Of a DNA stretch of 64,000 bases, positions 45,964-53,513 are shown in pieces; position 1 is the first letter of the stretch, and every line of letters begins with the position of its first letter. Source of the stretch: Dehalococcoidia bacterium. Lineage in GTDB: Bacteria > Chloroflexota > Dehalococcoidia > UBA2979. The notes beneath the pieces were generated by a model. That model had not been told where the DNA came from and did no database searches. It saw only the letters and a program-made list of their open reading frames with translations. A program made the position numbers and the translations under genes. Location: assembly GCA_009692685.1 (NCBI GenBank), contig SHYS01000005.1, positions 1-64,000 of the forward strand, given 5' to 3'.

Positions 45964-46026
45964 TACTGCCACGCATACGACACGAGCAGGTGCGAGGCAC
46001 CTGCTCGTGTCGTATGCGTGGCAGTA
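45964..46026. repeat. Perfect 30-bp hairpin upstream of dnaA
   Basis: Arms 45964-45993 and 45997-46026 pair over all 30 bp around a 3-nt loop (GAG). It lies 52 nt upstream of the dnaA start, inside the 359-nt gap between dnaA and the divergent coaX. No T-run follows on either side. It could insulate two divergent units, form a 5' leader structure of dnaA mRNA or act at the origin. The rest of the gap holds no gene I can support. Confidence 0.75.
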
Positions 46027-46198
46027 TCTCCAGAGGAGCGCAGCATAAAAATCCTGCTCGGAAGTCGCGCCGCATGCGACTTCTCAAGCGCTGGCGGAAG
46101 GTACCTCCGCCCACGAGTCCGATCAAGTATCTTATGTGGAGTCAGCAGGTTTTCCTCGAATAAGGTTTCCCCGACCCGTGATGCCGAGCCTGTGATCC

Positions 46199-46204
46199 TA
46201 TAAT
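46199..46204 (+). promoter_or_regulatory. -10 element of the coaX promoter
   Basis: A perfect TATAAT lies 66 nt upstream of the coaX GTG in a locally AT-richer stretch. No convincing -35 hexamer is found 16-19 nt upstream, so the promoter may depend on an activator or be weak. Confidence 0.45.
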
Positions 46205-46270
46205 CGCCTCGTCTGTAACCGTGGCCTCCGGCCGCCTCCGCGGACTGGGCATGCCTGTTCGGAGCGACTC

Positions 46271-47080
46271 GTGGACCAGTCCGGCCTCCTCCTCGCCATC
46301 GATATCGGCAACACGAGTATCGCTATCGGGGTTTACGATGGTGCCCAGCGTCAGGCGACATTCCGTATCGCCACCGACCAGGACAATCTCTCCGACGAGT
46401 ACGCGATGCTTGTCCTCGGCCTCTTGCGTGCTAACAACATTGAACCGAAGCGGGTGACCGCCGCGGTGCTGTCCTCGACGGTTCCGTCGCTCATCCAGAC
46501 CTTCGAGGCGGTCTGCCGCCGCTACTTCGGCGTCTCGCCGGTCGTCATCGGCACGGGCGTCAAGACCGGCGTCCGCGTCCGCTACGACAACCCCCGCGAG
46601 GTGGGCCCGGATCGCATCCTGCACGCCGTCGCTGCCCTCGCCAAGTACAAGCCACCCCTGATTATCGTTGACCTCGGTACGGCGCTCGTCTTCGATGCGG
46701 TCTCGAGGGAGGGCGACTACCTCGGTGGCGCCATCGCGCCCGGCATTGGCATCGCGTCAGCTGCGCTGTTCGCGCGCGCCGCCATGCTCCATCGCATCAG
46801 CATCCAGCGCCCCACCATCGAGGGCGCCATCGGTCGCAACACGGTCCACTCGATGCAGTCTGGCATCTTCTTCGGCTACGCCGAGATGGTGGCCGGCATG
46901 GTGCGACGCTTCAAGTCAGACGTTGGGGAAGACGCTACCGTCATCGCCACGGGCGGCTACGCGGAGGGCATCGCGCAGGAGTCGGGCGTCATCGATCACA
47001 TCGAGCCCGACCTCAACCTTGATGGGTTACGATTGGTGCACGAGCTGAACAGCGAGCCATCGAAGGAGGCGCGGTCATGA
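46271..47080 (+). CDS. coaX: Type III pantothenate kinase
   Basis: A 269-residue enzyme for the first CoA step. ATP-binding DIGNTSIAIGVYDG opens the protein. The conserved GPDRILHAVAAL, VDLGTALVFD (an alanine replaces the usual T in the GTAxT-type motif) and GGAIAPGIGIASAALFARAAML follow. The start is GTG at 46271. The stop overlaps coaBC by 4 nt, coupling three consecutive CoA steps. Confidence 0.93.
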   Translation: MDQSGLLLAIDIGNTSIAIGVYDGAQRQATFRIATDQDNLSDEYAMLVLGLLRANNIEPKRVTAAVLSSTVPSLIQTFEAVCRRYFGVSPVVIGTGVKTGVRVRYDNPREVGPDRILHAVAALAKYKPPLIIVDLGTALVFDAVSREGDYLGGAIAPGIGIASAALFARAAMLHRISIQRPTIEGAIGRNTVHSMQSGIFFGYAEMVAGMVRRFKSDVGEDATVIATGGYAEGIAQESGVIDHIEPDLNLDGLRLVHELNSEPSKEARS

Positions 47081-48270
47081 GCGGTCCTCTCGAAGGTCGT
47101 CACATCGTCCTCGGTGTCTCCGGCTCGATCGCCTCCTACAAGGCAGCCGAGGTCGCGAGCCGTCTCATGCAGGAGGGCGCCATCGTCGATGTCGCGCTCA
47201 CCCGCTCGGCTATGGAGTTCATCACTCCCGCGACCTTCCGCGCCCTTACGCACCGCGAGCCGTACACGAACATGTTCGCGCCCTATGGCGAGGGCGAGGC
47301 CCACGTCGAGCTGGCACGCCGCGCCGACGCCTTGCTGATCGCTCCCGCCTCAGCGACCACGCTCGCTCGACTTGCCCACGGGCTCGCCGATGACTTCCTC
47401 GCCCTGACCGCCCTCGCCACGACGGCGCCGACGCTCGTCGCGCCGGCCATGGACGCGCAGATGTGGGATCACGCTGCCACGCAGGCTAACCGCGCCACGC
47501 TCATCGAACGCGGCGTCGAGTTCATCGGCCCCGCCAGTGGCCGTCTCGCCTCGGGGCGCGTTGGTGCAGGGCGCCTCGTCGACCCGGCACTGATCGTGGA
47601 CGCTCTCAAGGCGCGTCTCGGCAAAGAGCACGGCGACCTCAAGGGCGCCCGCGTGGTCATCACCGCGGGCGGTACCCGCGAGGCTATCGACCCCGTCCGC
47701 TACGTCAGCAATCACTCCAGCGGCAAGCAGGGCTACGGCCTCGCCGAGGCTGCCCGCGATAGAGGCGCCGACGTGACGCTGATCTCCACCGCCAGTCTCC
47801 CCGACCCCGGCGGCGTGAAGGTGGTTCGCGTCGATTCCGCCCTCGAGATGCTCGAGGCGGTCCAGAACGCCATGCAGCAGGCGAACGTGCTGATCATGGC
47901 CGCCGCCGTCGCCGACTATCGGCCCGCCGAGGCAGCCGAGCAGAAGATCAAGCGCGCCGACATGGGCGGCGAGCTGCTGATCCCCCTGGTCGAGAACCCC
48001 GACATCTCGAAAGAGGTCTCCGGCGAATTCGTGAAGGTGGTTTTCGCCGCCGAGACGCAGAACCTCATCGAGAACGCCGGGAAGAAGCTCGTCGCCAAGG
48101 GCGCTGCGCTGATCATCGCGAATGATGTCTCCGCTTCGGACGCAGGCTTCGCTGTCGATACCAACCGGGTCGTTATCCTTGACGCGAAGGGCGGTCGCGA
48201 GGACTTGCCGCTGATGTTGAAGTACGACGTCTCGATGCGCATCCTCGATCGCGTCGCCGCGCTGCTGTAG
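47077..48270 (+). CDS. coaBC: Bifunctional CoaBC (phosphopantothenate-cysteine ligase/decarboxylase)
   Basis: A 397-residue fusion. The N-terminal CoaC flavodomain begins GVSGSIASYKAAEVASRL with PASATTLARLAHG. The C-terminal CoaB ligase has TAGGTREAIDPVRYVSNHSSGKQGYGLAEAA and AAAVADYRPA. Two CoaC positions differ from E. coli Dfp: Asp126 replaces Asn125 in PAMDAQMW, and Ser159 replaces the catalytic Cys158 in GRLASGRVGAGR. Some other phyla also vary here, so loss of activity cannot be assumed. Confidence 0.93.
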   Translation: MSGPLEGRHIVLGVSGSIASYKAAEVASRLMQEGAIVDVALTRSAMEFITPATFRALTHREPYTNMFAPYGEGEAHVELARRADALLIAPASATTLARLAHGLADDFLALTALATTAPTLVAPAMDAQMWDHAATQANRATLIERGVEFIGPASGRLASGRVGAGRLVDPALIVDALKARLGKEHGDLKGARVVITAGGTREAIDPVRYVSNHSSGKQGYGLAEAARDRGADVTLISTASLPDPGGVKVVRVDSALEMLEAVQNAMQQANVLIMAAAVADYRPAEAAEQKIKRADMGGELLIPLVENPDISKEVSGEFVKVVFAAETQNLIENAGKKLVAKGAALIIANDVSASDAGFAVDTNRVVILDAKGGREDLPLMLKYDVSMRILDRVAALL

Positions 48271-48277
48271 AGAGGCC

Positions 48278-48380
48278 TCCCCGCTTGTCCTGAGCCTGTC
48301 GAAGGACGAGTAGGACTTGCGCCGGTGGCTCATGCTTTGTGGTTCGACTGGCTCACCATGCGCTAAACATGAGCGGGGAG
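48278..48380. repeat. Palindromic intergenic repeat (TTCGACAGGCTCAG family)
   Basis: Outer arms CTCCCCGCT (48278-48286) and AGCGGGGAG (48372-48380) enclose TGTCCTGAGCCTGTCGAAGGAC and GGTTCGACTGGCTCACCATG. On the minus strand it encodes the peptides SSFDRLRTSG and HGEPVEPQS, hallmarks of a widespread repeat family spread by unknown means. The right arm supplies the GGGGAG ribosome site of the following broken gene. Confidence 0.8.
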
Positions 48381-48382
48381 AA

Positions 48383-49146
48383 ATGCTCATCGCAGTGGCT
48401 TCCGCAGGGACTTCAGGCTTCGTCGACGGTAACGGCCTGCGCTTGCGCTATCGCGAATGGGGCGCCGAGTCGCAGGCCGGCACCGCGCTTCCACTTGTCT
48501 GCCTGCACGGCATCGGCGGCAGCGCGGATGACTGGGACGCCGTCGCCTGCGCGTTCGCCAGCGGTCGACAGGTTGTCGCGCTCGATGCGCGTGGGCACGG
48601 CGACAGCGACTGGTCCCCCACTGCCGAGTACAGCACAGACGCGCATTTCGCCGACCTCGTCTGTGCCCTCGACGAGCTCGGCATCGAACGCTGTGTGCTC
48701 GCGGGCTACTCGAGGGAGGCGGGGTCGCGATCCTCGCTGCGCACGCCCTCGGCGCCCGTATCGAGCGTCTCGTGGTCGTCGATACCTACCCCGGTCCTGA
48801 CATGACCGAGGGCTCGCGACGCATCGCCGGCTGCATCGCCCGCGGGCCGTGGGTGCAGGACGGTCGACCGCGCTTCGATCCTGCGATCGCCGCCGCTTTC
48901 GCGCGCGACCTTGAGGCTGGTGCGCCTCGGCGTATGAACCTCTGGTCACACTGGGACGCCCTCCAGTGCCCCACGCTGCTCGTGCGCGCCGGCGCCAGCA
49001 ACGTCCTCCCGGAGCCCGTCGCCAGCGAGATGCAGGCGCGCCTGCCTCGCACGCAGGTTGTTGCCCTTGATGGTGCGACCCACGGCGTGCTGCGCTACTC
49101 CGCGCCGCCGCTTATCGAAGCGATGACGGTCTTCCTCGGGGAGTGA
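48383..49146 (+). pseudogene. Alpha/beta hydrolase pseudogene, frameshift at the nucleophile elbow
   Basis: The first frame has the hydrolase start (GNGLRLRYREWG, PLVCLHGIGGSADDWDAVA, DARGHGDSDWSP). It fails at LAGYS followed by REAGS, where GYSMGGG is expected. One missing base after 48713 (ATGGGAGG read as AGGGAGG) restores GVAILAAHALGARIERLVVVDTYPG and the rest, including the late histidine in GATHGVLRYS. The catalytic serine is the last correct residue, so no active enzyme is made. Confidence 0.85.
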
Positions 49147-49152
49147 CTGACG

Positions 49153-49645
49153 GTGGCAATCACAGTTCGCCTCGCCGCTGCCGAGGGCTACGTCGCGGTC
49201 GCTGACCTCACGGCGTGCGTCTATGTCGGTGAGGGGTTCAGCCCGAACACCGCCGATGGGTCGCTGCGCGCGGTTGATGAACGGGCCAGGCAGACGCGCC
49301 TGCTCTGTGCCGTCGACGAGAGAGGTGTTGTCCTAGGTGCCGTTTCGGTTGTCGAGGAGGGTTCGACGTTCGGTCAGATCGGCGGTGTGGGCGAGCTCGA
49401 AATCCGCTTGCTCGCCGTGGCTCCCGAGGCTCGCGGGCACGGCGTCGGCGAACACCTCATCAAGACAATCATCTAGGAGGCGCAGCAGGGCACGCAGGTA
49501 CTGGTCCTGTCGACGCAGCTCTCGATGCTGGCAGCTAAGCGCCTGTACGATACGCCTCGTGTTCACGCGCGAGCCCTCGCGGGATTGGGACCAAGCGTCT
49601 GGTGTACAGATGTGCGTCTACACCCGCGATCCGGGCCCATCGTAG
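49153..49645 (+). pseudogene. GNAT acetyltransferase pseudogene
   Basis: The first part (LEIRLLAVAPEARGHGVGEHLIKTII) is an intact GNAT core with the R/Q-x-x-G-x-G/A acetyl-CoA loop. TAG at 49474-49476 stops it. Read through, EAQQGTQVLVLSTQLSMLAAKRLYD continues the family's last helix. One extra base near 49550 then shifts to LVFTREPSRDWDQASGVQMCVYTRD, the usual C-terminus. It lies 6 nt after the broken hydrolase; both probably decayed as one operon. Confidence 0.82.
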
Positions 49646-49683
49646 ATTCGCCCTCGTCCCGCCATCGAGAGGGGATTCGACCG

Positions 49684-51192
49684 CTACCTCGCGCGGTTGA
49701 GCACCAGGTGCACCAGCGTCCGCACCGGCTGCCCCGACATCCCCTTCACCCACTCGCCGCGGTCACGCTCCACGTCCATCACCCCCGCGATGTCGAGGTG
49801 GGCCCAGGGCGTGTCCCCGGCAAACTTCTCGATGAGCTTTGCGGCGGTGATCGACCCACCCTGCGGGCCGCCGGTGTTCTTCATGTCGGCGACGTCGGAC
49901 TTGATGAGCTCCTCGTACTCCTTGTCCATCGGCATCCGCCAGATCTTCTCGCCTGACTGCTCGGAGGCTCGCTCTAGCTCCGCCATCAGCCGGTCGTTGT
50001 TGGTGTGCACGCCGTAGCGCACTTTGCCCAGCGCGACGTTGATCGCACCCGTCAGCGTGGCGATGTCGATAAGCGGGTTGGCGCCCTCCTTGCGCGCGTA
50101 GGCCATGCCGTCGGCGAGGATTAGGCGACCTTCGGCGTCGGTGTTGATCACCTCGATGGATTGACCGTCCATCGCGTAGACCACGTCACCCGGCTTGGTC
50201 GCACCACCACCCGGCATGTTCTCCGTGCATGGCGCCACCCCGAGCACGCTCACGCCCGGCTTCAGCCGCGCGATCGCCAGCATGGCGCCCAGTACTGCTG
50301 CCGCCCCGGACATGTCGCCCTTCATGCGCTCCATGCCGGCAGAGGGCTTGATCGAGGTGCCGCCGGTGTCGAAGGTGATGCCCTTGCCAATGAGCGCGAC
50401 CGGCCGCGCGTCGTTCCCGCCTCGATAGCGCAGCACGATGAACTTCGGCGGCTGGTGCGATCCGTTCGCCACCGACAGGTACGAACCCATCCCGAGACGC
50501 TCGGCCTCCGCCCGCTCGATGACCGTGCACTCCAGGCCCTCGCGCGCCGCCATTTCCTGCGCTCGCGTCGCCATGATCGTGGGCGTCATCAGGTTGGCGG
50601 GCTCGTTGGCGAGGTCGCGCGCGAAGTTTGTCGCATCCGCCATCGCGCGCCCCTGCACCAGGCCGCGCTGTGCGGCCGCCGCCGCGCGCGCGCTCGCTTC
50701 GACGAACACGATGCTCGTCACGGCACCGCGAGGCCGGTCGTCCTCTTTCGTGTGATGGCGGTCGAAGCGGTACAACCCCAGCAGGACGCCCTCGGCACGC
50801 GCGGCCGAGGCCGCCTCAACGTCCGCCGTCCCCGTCGCATAGCTCTGCGTCGACCACGCCACGCGCCCCGCGTTCAGCCCGCGGAGCGTCCGCGCTAGGT
50901 TGCCGGCGCTGCGGCGCTCCGCGTGGATGTCGAAGGCGGCCGGCTTGCCTGCGCCCGCAACCACGACGCGTTTCGCGCGCAGCCGCCCACCGTGCACCAC
51001 GTTAGTCTCGCCGGAGCGCCCGCTGATCAGGCCGTCACGCAGCATCCTCGTGATTGCCCCGTTGGCCGCCCGGTCGAGCTGCGCCGCGTGCCCGGCGAGG
51101 CGTGTCGCGCCCTCCGGTACCCAGCACACGATCGTGTCGACGTCCTGCTGGGCGATATTACCGCCGCTGGCTGTGACCTCGAGGGGGCTCAT
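49684..51192 (-). CDS. pepA: Leucyl aminopeptidase (M17)
   Basis: A 502-residue two-metal aminopeptidase. The metal and catalytic blocks GKGITFDTGGTSIKPSAGMERMKGDMSGAAAVLG and the family signature NTDAEGRLILADGMAYA are intact. ATG 51192 is preferred because it follows GGAAGGCCCCC and gives the normal length; the longer frame to 51267 has no support. It is a single gene, divergent from the PAP2 gene. Confidence 0.95.
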   Translation of the reverse strand: MSPLEVTASGGNIAQQDVDTIVCWVPEGATRLAGHAAQLDRAANGAITRMLRDGLISGRSGETNVVHGGRLRAKRVVVAGAGKPAAFDIHAERRSAGNLARTLRGLNAGRVAWSTQSYATGTADVEAASAARAEGVLLGLYRFDRHHTKEDDRPRGAVTSIVFVEASARAAAAAQRGLVQGRAMADATNFARDLANEPANLMTPTIMATRAQEMAAREGLECTVIERAEAERLGMGSYLSVANGSHQPPKFIVLRYRGGNDARPVALIGKGITFDTGGTSIKPSAGMERMKGDMSGAAAVLGAMLAIARLKPGVSVLGVAPCTENMPGGGATKPGDVVYAMDGQSIEVINTDAEGRLILADGMAYARKEGANPLIDIATLTGAINVALGKVRYGVHTNNDRLMAELERASEQSGEKIWRMPMDKEYEELIKSDVADMKNTGGPQGGSITAAKLIEKFAGDTPWAHLDIAGVMDVERDRGEWVKGMSGQPVRTLVHLVLNRAR

Positions 51193-51385
51193 GGGGGCCT
51201 TCCTTTGTACGTTCGTTCGAACTACTCGTATTCCTCGGGCCCGTCGTGCCCGTCGTTCGCTCGCCACGTGGGACTATAACGGAGCCTTCCCCCGCTGCGA
51301 CAGCGCGGGTTCCCCGGTGTGCCCTTGCGGAGTCGAGGGTCGACGGCTGCGCTAAAATCCTTCGGCTGGGGCGGGGGGGTGTCAG

Positions 51386-52192
51386 GTGGGGGCACGACGG
51401 GTTCTGCGTTACGTCCTGCGGGAGACCGGCCCGCTGCGACGCGGGCTGAGCTGGTGGAATCTCACGGAGATCGCCATCGTCGCCGCGGGCTTTCTCGCGT
51501 ACTTCCTTGTTCGAGGTTCGGTCGTGGACCGTGCGGCCGATGCGCTTGCCAACGCCCGCGCCATCGTCGAGTTCCAGGCCGCTCTCGGACTCTGGTTCGA
51601 ACCGCGGATCCAGGCGGCCAGCCTTCAGGCGCACGCGTTCGTCCGCGCGATGAACTTCGTCTACTTCTGGCTGGACTTCCCCCTTATCGTCGGGCTGGGG
51701 CTCGTCCTGTTCTGGTGGCGGCGCGCCCACTACACGGTGCTACGCGACGCGCTTCTTATTTCCGGCGTGATAGCGCTCGTCTTCTACTACTCGTACCCGG
51801 TGGCGCCCCCGCGCTACCTCGTCGAGTGGGGCTTCATCGACACGCTGGCGCACTTCGATAACCTCTCGTACCAGGCGCAATCGATGAGGTCTTTCGTGAA
51901 CCCGTATGCGGCCGTGCCGTCACTGCACGTCGGTTGGGCGGCGCTGGTCGCGGCTACGCTCTTCCGCGCGACTCGACAGGTGCTGGTGCGGCTCGCGGGC
52001 GTGGCGCTCGTCGTCGTGCAGGCGATGGCGGTCGTGGTGACCGGGAACCACTTCTTCTTCGACGCCTTCATTGGCTTCGGGGTGTGCGCCGCTGCCTGGG
52101 TGATGGCCGTCAGGCTGCAGGAGTCCGGCTATCGCTCGATCCGTGTCTGGCTCGTGAAGCGCGAACGCCCGCCCGCCCGCCTCGGGGGCTAA
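51386..52192 (+). CDS. PAP2 superfamily membrane phosphatase/inositolphosphotransferase
   Basis: A 268-residue protein with about six membrane helices. The PAP2_3-type active-site blocks are PSLHVGWAALVAATL (SxxH) and TGNHFFFDAFIGFGV (the second histidine and aspartate). The family includes phosphatidic acid phosphatases and inositolphosphotransferases. The start is GTG at 51386. Its stop overlaps the convergent kinase by 4 nt. The exact lipid substrate is not readable. Confidence 0.85.
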   Translation: MGARRVLRYVLRETGPLRRGLSWWNLTEIAIVAAGFLAYFLVRGSVVDRAADALANARAIVEFQAALGLWFEPRIQAASLQAHAFVRAMNFVYFWLDFPLIVGLGLVLFWWRRAHYTVLRDALLISGVIALVFYYSYPVAPPRYLVEWGFIDTLAHFDNLSYQAQSMRSFVNPYAAVPSLHVGWAALVAATLFRATRQVLVRLAGVALVVVQAMAVVVTGNHFFFDAFIGFGVCAAAWVMAVRLQESGYRSIRVWLVKRERPPARLGG

Positions 52193-52782
52193 CCCTCTTC
52201 GAGGTCCATCGCGAGCGCGGACACAAACTGATCGAACGCCCCCGAGGACGTATCGACGGTCATGTGTTCCCGGGGAATCGGCTCCTGGCGCTGCACCATC
52301 TGGTGGTACACGTCCCGCGCGGATTGAGGTTCGTCGGCGCCGACGGGGACCGCTGCACCCACCGCGAGCCGTTCGAGGACCACACCGGTGGGCGCTGTCA
52401 CCTCGACCAGAATGAGCCGCGCCTCGTGGAGCTCCGCGATGCTGTAGAGCGGCTGGCGCTCCCACTCGGTCAGGTTTGGGGCATCGAGTACCACGGAGAT
52501 GTTGCGGTGCAGCAGATCACCTACCGCGAGGCGGATCGCGCGCTGGATACGCTTCGTCTCCGTGAACGAGTACTCCGGCGTCGGCGCGAGCAGCCGCCGC
52601 ACCTCATCCGCGGAGATCGCCACCACCGGGGTGCGCTCGCCCAGCCGCCGCGCGAGCGTGGACTTGCCCGCGCCGGGCGGACCAACCAACACTACCAGCG
52701 CGGGGAACGCCCGTTGCCGCGGCAGCGGCTCCAAGGATTCCATGACACGATCGAGGTCATGCCGTTCGTTCATCGCGGTCAT
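52189..52782 (-). CDS. P-loop kinase, polynucleotide-kinase-like
   Basis: A 197-residue AAA_33-type kinase with Walker A LVGPPGAGKSTLARRLGER, an acidic ISADEVRR after strand 2 and VVLDAPNLTEWERQPLY. This arrangement is common to zeta-toxin-like and RNA/polynucleotide kinases. No partner antitoxin is present. Substrate is unknown. Confidence 0.78.
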   Translation of the reverse strand: MTAMNERHDLDRVMESLEPLPRQRAFPALVVLVGPPGAGKSTLARRLGERTPVVAISADEVRRLLAPTPEYSFTETKRIQRAIRLAVGDLLHRNISVVLDAPNLTEWERQPLYSIAELHEARLILVEVTAPTGVVLERLAVGAAVPVGADEPQSARDVYHQMVQRQEPIPREHMTVDTSSGAFDQFVSALAMDLEEG

Positions 52783-53034
52783 TCTAGCGCGGTTCCGCGC
52801 TCACGAGGCCTACGCTCACCCCGTGTCTCGCATCAGCGGCTTCCCGATTGCTCGCACCTCGCGGCGCGTGGTAGCGTTACGGAAACGTAGACAAGGCGTC
52901 CGGGCCGGGAGCCCGATGCGCGTTGCGGGATGTACCCGGCGCGCATGCAGTGTGATGCGGAAGACATCCGTACAGTCTCAGTGGTCCTTCAGTAGTTTCA
53001 GCAGCCCCTGGGCACGATAGGCAACGATTTCCAG

Positions 53035-53301
53035 ATGCAGACGGCCGAGCGCAAGAGCGAGATTATTAACCAGTTCAAGCAGGCCGAGGGCGACACCGGG
53101 TCGTCCGAGGTCCAGATCGCGCTCCTTACCGACCGCATCCAGTACCTGACCGACCACCTGCGCAAGAACAAGCACGACTACGAAACTCGTCGTGGCCTGC
53201 TGCGCCTCGTTGGTCAGCGCCGTCGCCAGCTGCGCTACCTGAGCAACACCGATGTCGCCCGTTACCGCACCGTGCTGGAGCGGCTCGGGCTGCGTCGCTA
53301 A
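53035..53301 (+). CDS. rpsO: 30S ribosomal protein S15
   Basis: An 88-residue primary 16S-binding protein. [46 protein letters not shown] is the family core. The first residues differ from the usual start, and the ribosome site before the ATG is weak (GGCAACG), so a leader RNA may control it. The S15-pnp pair is conserved in bacteria. Nothing coding is seen in the 250 nt upstream. Confidence 0.96.
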   Translation: MQTAERKSEIINQFKQAEGDTGSSEVQIALLTDRIQYLTDHLRKNKHDYETRRGLLRLVGQRRRQLRYLSNTDVARYRTVLERLGLRR

Positions 53302-53513
53302 GACGCGCCCGATTCCGTCCTCGTCTCCCACGCTCGGCACGTCACAACCGCGCTTCTGCGCGCGTGTAGGGACATGTCGCTTCTGACTGGCACACCGCCC
53401 CGCCCCGCACCCCTGTCTTCGTTCGAACCCTTCGAAACAACACGAGCACGCGGCCTCTCGCGCTGCATGCTCGGTAGCTGTCTACCCATGCAGATGGAGA
53501 AAGTGAACACGCA

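Noticed and set aside
46018..46203. 61-codon frame between the dnaA hairpin and coaX
   Set aside because: It starts inside the hairpin arm, ends in the -10 element and has no recognisable sequence. rpmH was looked for here and not found.
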